Shown here: piece after piece, positions 1 to 13,752 of the stretch | How positions within the stretch are numbered: position 1 is the first letter of the stretch | Layout: every line of letters starts with the position of its first letter | Source of the DNA: Plectrocnemia conspersa | Lineage: Eukaryota > Arthropoda > Insecta > Trichoptera > Polycentropodidae | Direction of reading: 5' to 3' | DNA length: 64,000 nt | Assembly: GCA_009617715.1 (NCBI GenBank) | Contig: VTFK01000115.1 | Coordinates: forward strand, 806,001 to 870,000 | Notes under the pieces: model-generated | What the model was told of the DNA's origin: nothing | What the model saw: the letters and a program-made list of their open reading frames with translations, nothing else | The model's database searches: none | Position numbers and translations under genes: made by a program

Positions 1-3000
1 TATCATGTCGTCAATATGTCCTATTCATTTAATTGCAACAATATATTATAAAAATTGGCGATGCATACCTGTTTTACTGCACACGTTAAACGATAATGAA
101 GATTGAGCCTTTTTAATAGTTTGTTTCGTTCAACAAACGAATTCCGTGAATTTCGGTCATAGTAGTCACGCCAGTAAACATTTTATTCACACATATTTTT
201 GAAAGAATTTTTATTTTAATTAAACGCATTATTTATTATTACATTTATTCTGCAATTAAACTAATTTAATACAAAGCAACTTTTATTATGCAAATAATAT
301 ACTTCTGGTATATCAGTTCTTGATGTAAAACTTTTTAAATTTTTGTGTTTTTATTATGTAAATATGCGTTGCGTTGTTTTGACGTGGCGCCATTTTGTCC
401 GCGCTCTTTTGCCCTGAGCTGTTTGGACGGGACACCTTTGCTTTTTTGATTTTCAGATCTTTAGTTTCTTTATCCAGAACGTTCCCACTGAGATAGTGAA
501 AATAATCTGATGGTAAAGAGATCATGAATATGACACAATACGACACTTTCCAAAGGGTTGACAAAAGTTCATCTTATTACATAATCGAATGCATCTAAAC
601 AATTTTAAATCATACAGAGGAACATTAAAATTTGTAACCGCTGGTTTAGTCACCAATAAGTAACGTGAAACGCAGAGGGTCCAGGTTGGTCCATTTAGGA
701 ATCCCGAAGGGGTAAAATAATATTTGAATAATGATATATTGCTTAAACAACCAAGGTCCGATTATTTTTTTACGAATAACCCATGACAAACCTCGTCAAA
801 AGCCTTGAGCAAATCCCGAAGGTCATTTTATATTTAATTTAAATTTATGCTATTTTATATTTAATTTTAATAAAACTCCATAAATTTGACACTGATTTGA
901 ATTTAATAAAATTCGACGACAGGTTTATCCTCGATCGTTTCGTAAGCGCGTCTGAATCATCAACTTTAATATTTATAAATTATATCTGTATCGCATTAAA
1001 GATGCACGAAGATGTAAACGGTCGAAAGGACATTTTTATGTGTCGAAAGCGACTCGAGGCGACCTTAAAGTTAATATGATCGGTCACGTGACAAACCACA
1101 TTAACTTTTAATAATAAATAAAAAGAGGTGGTTAAAAAATAATCGCGTAACTTTTAACACCGCGGGGACCCTTCTTCGTATTATTATGCATTGTTTACGG
1201 CGCATCGTTCCGAGAAATTTGCTTTCTCGCGGAAAGATCTTTATAATATGCGATATTGATGGTTTTATGCGGACGTGGGTCGATAAGTTGTTTTTTATTT
1301 ATTCAGGTTAAATTTTGGCCGTATCTCTACGAAATAATCGCAATGGAGAGGAAAAATTCTCTTTGTAAAAAATAATCTCCCTTTCACTTGGAAACGGCAG
1401 CTACAGCCACCCACGAGCGATGAAATTGGTCATATTGCACGATAGCATCGCTCCGAAGACGACTCTGAGGGCTTATTTGTAGCCCTTGGACATAAAGAAA
1501 TAATCGTAAAATATGTTAATGCACTCGATTGCAAGCGTTAAGCAATAAGTAATACGAATTTTACACGGGCACGAAGAATAAATTATTTGGCTCACTTTTT
1601 CTCTATAAAATTCGAAGCAATATGCTTAGCAAAATGCAGCGATTCTCAATGCTTGAATTTCTCAAGTAAATTGAGAATCTAGTGAAACATGATTTAGTTT
1701 TAGTAATATTTATAACAAATTAAAAATCATCATCCTTTGCAAACGATGACATATTTATAACCGCAATCTTTGTAAATAATTTCATAGAAAAAAATCGTAA
1801 CTTGATACAAACATGGATTAAAGTATAAATAAAATATTTTTGTTAGTTAAGGTAAAAAAAATATTAATCTGACGAATCGTAGTTCTATATTTTAAAAACT
1901 ACTACTTCATTCAAATATGCACTTTTTAAAAAATCACATGCAATGTTCAGTTAAAAAATAACAGTAAAATTCACTTGAAAATAATCCATTGATCAAGTGA
2001 CTAGGGTTTCTCTTCAAAAACTAATAATAATTTAAACAAATATTTCTTATTGCTTTTACTTTTTTAATCATTTTAATATATAGCAGATAGTTAAAAAGAG
2101 AATAGGTATATTATATGATATTAGTATAAGTTTTATGACCAACTCTAGGAATTACTATTAGCATACTTTTGTTAAGAATTTTCTGTACATTTTATGATCA
2201 AGAAAAAATTAACTTTGCAAAGAAACAATGATATTAAAAGTCTTAAACAAGGATTATTTAGTTTTCTATATAAAACAGGAGTCAATGTTTTTATATAAAT
2301 TCTATTAATTATACGATGATTTTTTTGCAATATAAGAAAAAATATCATCATTCTTTGTGCAGCTTATAATTTTAATATTAATAATAATAAAAGTGTATAA
2401 ATATTAAATAAAATCAGTTTAAAAAGATTTTTTTACAAAGATATTTACAGTAAAAAATGTATTTATTTAAATAGTAAAATTTCTTAATTATACTTTTTTA
2501 TCAAAATTATTTATTTCTTTAAAAAATTAGAATATCTGAGCAATTGACCTTTTCTTAAAAAATGGAAAAATTAAGAAGCGAGAAGCACTATTTATGACAT
2601 ACTTTTTCTGCATAGATCAATGAAATGCATTTGTTTATTGTTGCCTACTGATAGTAATTTCTGTACAAAGTAAGGATCGGATCTTATAGCAAAATCAAAT
2701 TGTTAAGTAAAAACAGTTGCTATTAAAAATAAACCATTTTAATTTTACCAATTAATAAAATTAAAAATTTCGCAAGAAGAGGTTGATCTTCTAATTGTTA
2801 AATATATATACAATTCCCACCAAAAAAATGTTATAATACCAATAAAATATTTTTATTACTTATTTTATTAAATATATTGCTTTAGAAATGTCGTTTATTT
2901 TTAAATAAAAATCATGGATAGCGTTAAGTATTAGATATTGACTCAAAAATATTTTTTTAATATTTTTTAAAATCTAATACACATTTCACAGTACCTCAAA

Positions 3001-6000
3001 GATATACTAAAAAATATTTTACAGTAAACTCATTTACGGTGACATGTGCGTTTAATTAGTCTTTTATATCAAACAGTCGATTTTATCGAAGCATCATTTA
3101 AGTTCATGAATATTGATCTAATGCCTTATATAGCATATTTTAATATATTTACAATATTTAGTTACTCACTTGAAATATTAAAATTGCCAAAATCAATTAA
3201 CACACTTTACAAAGTTTTCAATAATATAACACACTGTTTTACATTAATCGATTCGATTCATTTCTATGTCCATTTACGTTAAATAATCAAGATGTGAACG
3301 CATTCTTTGATTTAACACGGTCGTTTCATAAATATAAAAAAATCGCTCGAGCAACTTTTCGAATGCACATACATAGCATATATTATTACATACATATATT
3401 ATACATACAGTTTTTTTTATCTTGTGATCACCAATTTATGTTTTAATTCGGCTGGACGGGTCTGGCATAATCTATGTGGCGGTTGCGATCGTGTAAATTA
3501 TCTCTTTACATTTGGTCAGGACACAATGTCAGCATACGAAAAGTTTACAGCCTCACACAGTGTGGCAAAAATAACATAAGTTAAACTCGCATTTAACCGT
3601 AAAAAGCAATTTAGTGCACATATTGAGTCGTAAACGTTTGATTGACCATCGCTTGTATGTCTATATTAATCAATTTCTTGCTTTATATTAGAATTTATTA
3701 CGATTGGATTTGATCCGCGTCAATTAATTAAAGTACAACGGCGTAATGAACGTCATTGGGAATATGTTACGATCGCTAGTATGCAATACATCTAAATGTA
3801 ACGTTCCAATACTCGTTTGGTGTTATGTGATTTTGATTAAAATACAAGATGCAATTTTCGATCGACTTTCCAGCAAAGGAGAGGTAAAAAGTGAACGCAT
3901 TCAAGCAATCAATATAACCCTTACATATCCGATTGAATTAAAATATTAAAATATATTATTATGAACTAAACACAAAACAGTCAAGTAAATATATTTTTAA
4001 AAATTGTAAAAAAATTGATCATACTATCTAAATTTAATATATAATATAAAAACATTAATTTTTTTCAGTGACACTACATATGTAACAAAATAAAAGATAC
4101 ATTGATACATTAAAAAAATATAACGTGATACTTAATATTAATATTAAAACATTCAACAAACAATTAGTCGTAACTTAAACTTATTCGTCTTTATTATTAA
4201 TTAGTATTTTATTTTTTTAAATTATTATTTGACTGTTTGACGGTTACATGCGATATTTAAAATCAATACATTTTTTCGCATCATCAATCTCGCATTGAGC
4301 GAGGTTACTTCATACATGCTCTGTAATTCTTGTGAGAAAGTGTATCTTCCAATTGTAATGATAAAAAGCTTGGCATTGACTTGATTCGATTTAAGCAGGG
4401 CACTTTCCAAGTAAAGGGCAAGTATTTAAGTCGGCTTTGTAAGTTTCGCAATGGCTCTCCGGGATAAGACTCTAAAGGGCCAGTTCGATCACGTACAAAA
4501 TGACCGGAATATTATTATACTTAAGTGTGGGAAAGACGAAATATTATTGTACGTGTCAAAAAGTCAACCAAAGTTCATACCGTCATGAGAACGTCTCTCG
4601 TTCGTATAAAATATAACTTGAAGGAATGCAGAGCTTCGCTTTAGTACAGCCGTTTATTGTGAAAAACAGGCAGATTAATTAGCGTCAGCAATTAACAGGA
4701 GTCTAAGTAGAATGAGTCGATATAATAGAGATTTTTTAATTAGTCTCAGTTAGTCTTAATGAACGTTTATGCAATATTTTATTATTTTTTTTTAAGAAAA
4801 ATGTGCAATGATTCTGACCTGACTTTATTATAAATTTAATACTTTTAATTTATAAATTTTATATTATGTATCTTTTTACTTATGTTTATTTTATTTTTAG
4901 AAAATTATTAAAAAAAAATTATTAATTAAAATTTAAATTAAATAAAAACATTATAAATAAAAAATATAGTAGAAAAAATATTTCAAAAATATTTTAAAAA
5001 TAAAAAAGTTATTGTTTTTTACAACTAATCTTTCAATTTTTACACTAATAATATTTATGTACAAATATTTTTCAGTTGCTGAAAAAATATAATATGTAAA
5101 AAAAATATATGCATATGAAGGAAATAAGTTATTAAAAATTCAAAATTCACAAATCAATCATTAAATAGTATGGCACAGCTTCCTTTGTAATAATATGTTT
5201 AATACTTTACCATCATTTTTGAATCACTAACAATGTTTATTATTGCATATTTTGAGTAGCAATAAAACAGAAATAATATGCACAATTATAGCAATAACTT
5301 ATTCGCGAAATGCGATATGTTTTGTAATTAAACGTCCCGTGTTAATCGCGTGAGTTTGAACGCGTGATTTACTCTTTGTCAGATGTTGCATTATTCTCTC
5401 ACCTGAGGAGGCAATTAAATCTGTACATTAAGAGGCGCAAGTACTCCGGGGGTCACTTTTGACCCAAGGAGATGTTGCGACCACCGTCAAACATCACCCA
5501 TAAATCTACCGTCTGTCAAGGTGAGCGCGCATAGATTTTTGTACATGCAATAAAACGATGCTGTTCGCGTTTGAGCGAAAACCTACACGGATTAAACCTT
5601 TAAATGCTCGCGTAGGTATTGTCATTAAATTATTATGTTATTTTAAATTTATGTATGTAAATAATTACTTAAATAAAAAAACATTAAATACAGACAAATT
5701 CACGTAACTTTTAAATAATCCATCAGCTGTATGATAAACCATAGTATTTTATAATTTATTTTTATAAATGTAATATATATATTTTTTCGTTGCATTTTAT
5801 TTTTGGAAATCATGCAAATTAATTGAGCGCATCTGCCACCGGTGGACCAAAACGATATATCATTTGTCGCGTGCTATCACTGTCGGCTGATTTATACGCG
5901 CGCAAAATTTACAACTTGCGCGCATACGGCGACGAACGAACGATCTTGACGTTTTATACACATACAGCACATACGAAAGTCTCATCTTGTGTGATTTTTT

Positions 6001-7899
6001 TGTAAGCGACCTTTTCGCAGGAGGCGCCTTGCGAATCAAATCTTCCGCTTCGGCGACAGTATAAGATTTGATTTTGACAAGTACATGGACGATACCCTTT
6101 TCAGACAAATGAAGAATATTATAATAATAAAATAAATATTTTTAAACTTCACGTTTTTGTATTATTTAATTGATTTATCATTTGTTTTAATGACTATTTG
6201 TATTTTTTTATATTTTCTTTTGTTGACTAGAAAATTGGTATAAATTAACAACTTGCAATTTCTATATTTTTAATATTGTAAGAAATGATTATATAATATA
6301 ATATATAAAAAAATACAGTAGGTTTATGCTTTTTTATTACATTAAGTTTAACTCTTTTCAGAAATCATAATCAGTAGCCAGATTTTGTCAAAAGCACTTC
6401 AAAGATCCACTCTCACTGATATGTCCGTAATACACTTTGCGTATTACAAATATTTAATTGTTTTACTCTTACTAAATACATTCGAACGTTTTGTATTATA
6501 ATGGAAAGTAAAAGTTCAAGTGCTTTTCTTACTACTAAAATAATTTATTGGCATTTTATATCGATAAAGAAGACAGAGATAATTTATTTAATAATTTATT
6601 CAATCTGATAAAATGATTGTTTTAGTAAAACAATTACATGTAAGGCTTACAAGTCACGCAATTCTTACGATAAATTTAATTAATACAAATTATTTAGAGC
6701 AAAAGCTTATATTTTTTAAAAAGATCATATAAAGACGAAACATCTGCAGTTTTGAAATTTTATAAATACTACTATTTTGCCATATTAAAAATAAATATAA
6801 AACAATGTCTTAATAAGCAAATCCAGATTTGTAGGTAGTATATAAAAGTAAATAATTGCTGTAACATGAGAGCAATAAACGCTGTTTATAAAAAGCAATA
6901 TTTTTTTAATTTAATAAATTTATACGACACATCATTGTACATACTATTTAAGAAAAATATAAGCAGCAAAGATTCTCAAAAAAATTAAAAGGACATAAAC
7001 AAATATATATTGTTAAATACATTTTTATTTGCAAGTCTTTGAGACATACCACGAAGCATATAATCATATTCTAAAAAAAAAAATTTCTCTGAATTATTTA
7101 TTAAACTTACTTGTTAGAGATAGATTTGTATAGAAGCAGCTTATTCTCCACTTTCAGTTGGAAGGTTCTGCCCATTCGCTATATAGTGAGTCCTAGTTGT
7201 TTTCTATTACTCCAAATATGGTCCTTGAAAGTCAAGATGCATCCCCTAATACTTTGCACCATCCGATTGTGGAATTATTGCGTTATTTAATCGGACATGA
7301 GGACATGTTTTCTTTCTCATGGTGAACGTAACATGGACAGACTCGTTTGCCTTTATTTTCCAAATACGTGGCCATTTGTATTATGATGAGGTTTTCTTAT
7401 AGATTAGTAGACGCTGTATTACCTGTGCCATCTTTCATAGTCTTATTATTGCGTTGAAAATATTTTTATACTCTGTTCCGGTAGTTTTTTAATTGCATTT
7501 TTTTGTACTTAAATCATGTTAATGTGATGCTCCCAAAAATAACTATTTTTTTAATATTTATTAAATATTTTATATATAAATGATATTGTAAATGGTATAT
7601 TATATTTGCAAATATTAATATAAAAATTCGCAATATTAAAAGTTTCAAATTATAATTCCTTTAAAAAAGGCAAATTAAAATTGAATTAAAAAAACTGAAT
7701 ATATGCATAAAAATATGTGCATTTTTCATACTGTAAAATATATTTTTTTTACTTTAAAATATAAATCTAAGAGATGAGATCATTTAATGTGATATAATAT
7801 GTGCTTTTAAATATTTTATTTTTCGTATTTAAGTTACATACAAAATTATTACAGTTGGTGATGTGTGTGAATTAGACACAGATTTTGCAGCTTGCATTA

Positions 7900-10410
7900 T
7901 TTTAATAGTCGTTTCGGTCGTTTTGGTTGTCAAAAATAATTTGTTGCTTCTGCCACCGCCAAATCACTGTTGCCAAAGTGCTGCTTAGCTTGTGGCCAAA
8001 TAAATCAGCCCCCACAAGCGCTAGAATGAAAATGTTTTACAAATGATTAAAATATATAACAAATGTACTGTACTATGAAACTATAATACATGCTATAATG
8101 GAAGTTACTTGACCTCGTAGCATTCCCAACTATTTACATTATTAAACATAAATTTATTTTCATGTAAATAAATTATTACATGCATATTAATATCACATGT
8201 TCTATTGTTCAACAGCGTGACATTTGCAATGGTTTGTCGGTACACGTTCAGTTTCACTCAGCAACGTCCTCTTTTGGCAAATGAAGTATGGCATGTAAAT
8301 TCGAAATATATGGGAGAGTCCAGGCACGTGACCGTCGAGCAGAAACGTATGTGCCCGGTCGCAGGTGAATTGTGGTCACCCGAACACAAAAGAAAGCGCC
8401 GAAACGCCGATGAAGAGTGCGACGTCACACTCGTGACCGGATCGTTCGTCACTGATAAATCACGTCGGCTTAAATAATATTTTTGCATAACTTTATTTAT
8501 GATATTTGACAATAAATGACTCAATAAGCGACAAGATGAAATTGTATATATAAATAAGAATAAAAAATATAGATTTACTTATATTGCTTACAAATTAAAT
8601 ATATTTAAAAAATATAAATTATCTGAGATATACGTAACAAACTCTTACAAATTTCTCATTAAAATTCCTACAAAAAAAATATTTTTTGACAAATATTCAT
8701 GACACAAAACAGCTATGTACTAAGTAATTTAATTTAATACAAATCCTTAATTGACATATGAAAATGATAATTTATAGTTCATAAATATTATAATCCGCAT
8801 TCGTGCATCGCCCAAGAGGGGCAAATCGTAATACTTTACTCATCATACATAGACTTTTATTTATATTTTACATTTAACAAGGCAAACGATGCGCACATAA
8901 TCTCACCAACAATCTAACGAGCGAAAGTATGACAATTTCTATATTTTGCAATATATTCACATGATATTGCGACATACGTATGTATATAGGTTTAAACTAG
9001 CAAAAGCTCGTGCTTATTATGGGAATCTCCGACTCGTTTAACGACCTCAGATATTACTTTAAAATGCGAACGATTTTATTGCATGGGCATAAATTGATAA
9101 TATCGCATAAATTCCTATAAATAAACTAGGCGTTGTTATTACGCTCGTTAATAAATATAAACATATTTTTTTTAGTATACAATATATTTTGTAAGATACG
9201 ATCGCCTAATAAATCACGACTTAAACGTTAATTTAATTAAGATCAATTATACGATATGAGCGGTTTAGAATGAAAAAAAGTATAAATCAACAAAGCGCTT
9301 CAAGCGATTCGGTTATTATTATATTTACATGTTTGCGTTTCCTCGTGAGATAATCGCTCGGAGATGTATTTTAATTGTCAACGTTTTAAAACGTAAGTTA
9401 TATCTTTATTATGTGCGGAGTGGATTTTATTTATTTATTTAATTATTAATAGTCTACGGTGCGATATTAGAAAATAATCAAATCTCAATACGGATCTGTT
9501 TCGAAATGGTTTAATTTTCATAGCGGTCCACGAAATATTTTAAGAAGACGGCCAGAAGCAGGTTCTTTAATCGCCTAATATACGAGACCATAACACACGA
9601 GATAAACAGTATAAGTTGAAATTTAAATAATATCAGTGGATTTACATAAAATATCACACATGCTCTAAACGCTTTTCGTCCATCTCGTTCGACCTTCTTC
9701 GGCACACATTTTCGATTTTACGACGATCGCATTATAAAAGAATTATATTGCCACATTTTCGATATCTGAATTATAATTAGCCAATATATCTTACGATTGA
9801 TATATAGATAGGTGAATTCTGGTTTTCATCAATTTAACATAAACATTCATTTTCTCGAATTTTTTACTTTTATATTATTACGAAACGTCTATTAGCAAGT
9901 CAAATTTAAGTTGAAAATCCGATATAATATATTGGGAATATAATTCTGATGGAAGTCTCGCGTGTGCCATTAAAAAATAATTAAAACTGATCTATTTTTA
10001 TTCGATTCTATATGCTTTTTTATATCAGATAAGGATGGAAAGGCATTTAAAAAAAGAGCAACGCACCCACGAGTAATATATGTTAAATCTTAGGTATAAT
10101 TTATTCGGATTGTCACATATACAACCGTGAAACAGACGATAATTTGGGGCAAAGTTTCTTCTCGGGCCATATATATGTCAATAGAGGTTCTTTACGATAT
10201 CGCATGTGGACCGATAAAAGAGATTAGTAATATCTCGCCCGACTTAATGGTAATTTATAAAAGGTACCGGCGTTACTTGATTACCATAACAAATGTTACG
10301 ACCCCGAATTTGGTGCCAATGGTAAATTTCAGCTGTAGGCCTCCGAAACGTGTTAGATACTCAATAAAAATAGTTAATCAGATCGATCTTGAATTTATAT
10401 ATATTTAACA
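7900..10410. promoter_or_regulatory. Balanced-composition intronic islands, candidate regulatory DNA
   Basis: Within the AT-rich intron this stretch has clearly higher GC and complexity (7900-8040, 8200-8480, 8760-9450, 9500-9760, 10060-10400). It includes many TTTAT- and TAATTA-type words that could bind Caudal or homeodomain proteins, but such words are common in AT-rich DNA. Large introns of patterning genes often hold enhancers, which is the only argument for function. No recognisable protein is encoded. Confidence 0.25.
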
Positions 10411-11289
10411 ACAAAACAGGTTTTTAAATTTAATTAAATTAAATTAAGAACTACATTTTTTTTATACATATGTATACATATTTTAGTGATTTATTAAATC
10501 TATACACTTTTTCTATTTATTATGTTTTTAAGGAGCTAAATATATATTCCAAAAATTTACACAAAATTTATGTGCATATTCGTTTCTAATTCTATACATT
10601 TATTAATCATAATAAAATATTTTTAAATAAATCCTTATCTTATTTATATAAAAAGACATATTTATATGTACCTCTTCCGGTACACTTAATTATACTATTT
10701 TTTTAATAAATGAAATATATTAACACATTTTATCGTTATTTAAAGTCCCATTGCTTTGTGTTTGATAGATTTCTTAAAAACTATTGGGTAGATTTATTAT
10801 GAAATATAAGGTAGATTTTTTAATACATATACCTATTGCCTATATGAAATTTAATGACACATACTGCCTTAGTTTTCATTTTAATTTTGTCATAATATTT
10901 ATTTTTAAAATATTTATTGTATTTATCTCAGATTAGGCAGTCTGGTCATCTATTTTTTTAAATAGTGGCTACAAGAAAATAAAAATATCTGTAGCTCATT
11001 TACGAAAAATTCTGAAAAAATTTAAAAATATAATAATACTGTAATTAAAACTAAATTATTAAATTTAGTTTAAAATAAATCTTGGTAATAAAGTAAGCCA
11101 GCCTGATATATTAATAACATAAAAATATTATAACTTTGGTAAAAAAAAAAAAAAATTTTTAAAAAAATATTTTTTTTCAAAACATTTGGCATTTATGTAG
11201 GATAAAAAAATTAAAACACGATAACTAGCTAAGCATCAATTATATTAACAAAAACCTCTTTTTTAATAATCTTTTTGCCATTGAAAGTA

Positions 11290-13000
11290 AATCGCCATCC
11301 TGTCTCAAAATGGCGGCAATTAAACAAATAAAAAAATCATTGCTTTGTTGAAAGTTATCTTATAGGAGTATATAAAATACATACATATGTATATATAAAA
11401 AACCTATTATAATAAAAGGTACATTAAAATAAAAATATTTAATATGAGATATAAAAAAATTATAAACATGATGACTTTGTAGTTCAGATAATATCAACAT
11501 GATACTTATTTATAAATATTTTATTGTTAATATCTTAACTGAGTTTGTTAGTCAGTCACACTTTTCAAAAGTCTTAATACAGTTAGGTTTCTAAATAACC
11601 GCTATTATGTTTTAAAATAACCACTATTTTCTACAAAGCTTTTCTAGTAAAAAAGTTTTTTTAACTCATAACACAATCCAACTGCCGTTCTGTAACTCAT
11701 AAACATAAAACTCATTTTAAATATATATTTAGTAAATATCTTGACAAACTAACGTTAGTTCTTTTGCTACCATTTTAAAACACATCTTAAACTAAAATGA
11801 GTAATTTTTCAATTTTATTATTAGTAACAAAAAAGTGAAAAATATATAATAATAAAAATGTTAAATTTCGCGGTTTTTGAAGACATCATTATTGAAACTG
11901 ATTTTAAAAACATTATTATCTAGTAAATATATAGTTTAAACTTTGTACCTAATTAGCACTGGCATTTTGTTTTAAAATGGTGACTATTAGGAATTAATAA
12001 AAAATGTTTTGCACATTTTTTTACACACTTTATTATAAAAATAAATATATTTTAAGGTAAAATATCTGCCATTGTTAAACTTATTTTACCAAAAATATTA
12101 TTTTGAAAATATATGTAGTAAACATCTATGTTATCGAGCAAACGTTAGTCAGTCTGCCGTTATTTTGTAACAAAATGGTTGCAGACTAAAAAATAAAATA
12201 ATTTGTAACTAAAAATTTTATTCAATAATTTTTTTTAAATTTATGGTTCATTGACCTGTTTTTAAAATAAAATAACCACCGTAGTTTAAACTATAAAATA
12301 ATAAAAATCAGAATCAGCATCTTGTTTCAAAATTATGATATTTAAAAATATTTTTTTTTTTATACATTTTATATAATTATTATATAATAAAACATTTTTT
12401 TAGAATAAGATAACTGCCGTTGTTGAACTCAGATTAACATAAAACGTATTCTAAAAGTATATTTAGTTAATTTACGTTAATCAGTCAGTCAGTTTTATGC
12501 CCCCATTTTAAAACAAAATGATGCCGTAAAATAAACTGTAACTTAGATAAAAAAATCTCAGATATAAAAATCGCGAGAGCCTAGTCTATTTTTCGGTTTT
12601 TGAGGTCATGTAGTTTAAATCATATCATTAAAAGACTTATTCTAAAAATATACCATAATAAACATAAAAATAAATGTTTAAATTTTTTGTCGTAATTGTT
12701 GTATTAAACGTTTTTTTGGAAACGATAGCTGCTGTAATGTAAACAATGTTAACATTAGATTTTTTTAATATAACCCAGTTAATTTTGTAAGTCAGATACA
12801 ACAAAAATTAAAAAAGAGTTTTAATATATAAATTACATTTAACATTTTTTTTTAATTTTTAGTCGTGTATATATGATATAATAAAATTTAAGCATATTTA
12901 ATATGATAAAAACAATAGTGTTTATTTTTAATCACATTGACATTAAAAGCATTTATTTACAAGCAATGTCCACCTTATGGTTTTAAAATGGCGGCTTATG
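11290..13000. repeat. Degenerate tandem-like repeat array in the intron
   Basis: A core resembling CATTTTGTTTTAAAATGG, itself nearly an inverted repeat, recurs in diverged form near 11300, 11610, 11780, 11970, 12170, 12330, 12510 and 12985. The middle copies are spaced roughly 160-200 bp apart. A second motif, ATAACTGCCGTTGTTGAAC-like, recurs near 11680, 12064, 12410 and 12724, and GTTAGTCAGTC-like words accompany it. This looks like an old satellite or tandemly amplified element. Related motifs reappear at 18.3-18.85 kb. Copy boundaries and unit length are approximate. Confidence 0.55.
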
Positions 13001-13723
13001 AAAAAAAAAAAATCATAGCCATCTTTTAAATATAACACATTCACTATGGTGAAAGTAACGTTGTTAGTATTTTTAAAGAGTCGACATAATAACAGAATAG
13101 ACAGTTGACCACACCTTTTTTGATTTTTTATTATCTGTTAAAATTACCGTATTTTTAAGAGATATTTCAAGTAATAAAAATAAATATTATTACAGCCAAT
13201 ATTAAAGATTTTATATTATTACAATATTAATACAGTAAAACTGAGATACATTTTTTAAATCCTAAATTATCTGAATCAGAATCTAATTAAATGTGTAAAA
13301 AAAATATTATTTGCATAACGCAGTTATCAAATTCGTTCTACTTCCAGCTGCGTTACAAATTCTATTCGATAATTTGGCGATGAAAAAGCATTAATGTCTT
13401 AATACGCAAGTCGAAAATTGCACTGTTATTATTTCGTATTAATGTAACAAGCAAAAAAATGTCTGAAATTATATAATATTAGATATATACATATTTATTT
13501 TGTGCTCGTGTTTAAACTGGCGTTATTAGCGCTTTTAAAATTACTCACCGGTAATACGCGTGATTATCTCGCGTGTGAAATTTTTAATGACAGGTTTTGT
13601 GAAACTACCAGTATTATGCTATAGTCCCGCAGCACTTTTGATTTCTATCCAATTAATTTAATTATCGCGAGGTCGAGTAGTTTGTTTTCGATGTTGTTGT
13701 AGTGCTAGCGTTATTCACTTTTT

Positions 13724-13752
13724 CTAATATGATTTGTTTTTTTTTGTTGCAG
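13724..13752 (+). promoter_or_regulatory. 3' splice site of the Knirps-family exon
   Basis: A possible branch point (CTAAT, 13724-13728) is followed by a T-rich tract (about 13735-13748) and the acceptor dinucleotide AG at 13751-13752. The reading frame becomes recognisable family sequence at the very next codon. An intron at this point would separate the first-finger EGCK from SFFGRT and would be phase 0. Confidence 0.85.

Larger units (their letters stand above)
1..13752 (+). other. Long intron of the Knirps-family gene (3' part)
   Basis: No exon for the first zinc finger (the family's FHFGAFTCEGCK region) was found by eye on either strand upstream, so this whole stretch is inferred to be intron, extending beyond the left edge. 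Very AT-rich segments (about 1600-3290, 6120-7860, 10400-11280) alternate with more balanced islands (about 880-1600, 3290-3950, 4200-4700, 5330-6110, 7900-8480, 8760-10400, 13320-13700). Short open frames in the islands (for example 8205-8477) match nothing I know. A 5' UTR exon or another gene inside the intron cannot be excluded. Confidence 0.6.

Noticed and set aside
8205..8524. Overlapping 90- and 88-codon frames on opposite strands
   Set aside because: No recognisable motif, intronic position, and paired antisense frames suggest compositional lack of stops rather than a gene.
13702..13752. In-frame ATG upstream of the receptor exon as a translation start
   Set aside because: These codons span the T-rich tract and acceptor of the intron, and the encoded residues do not resemble the family's first finger.
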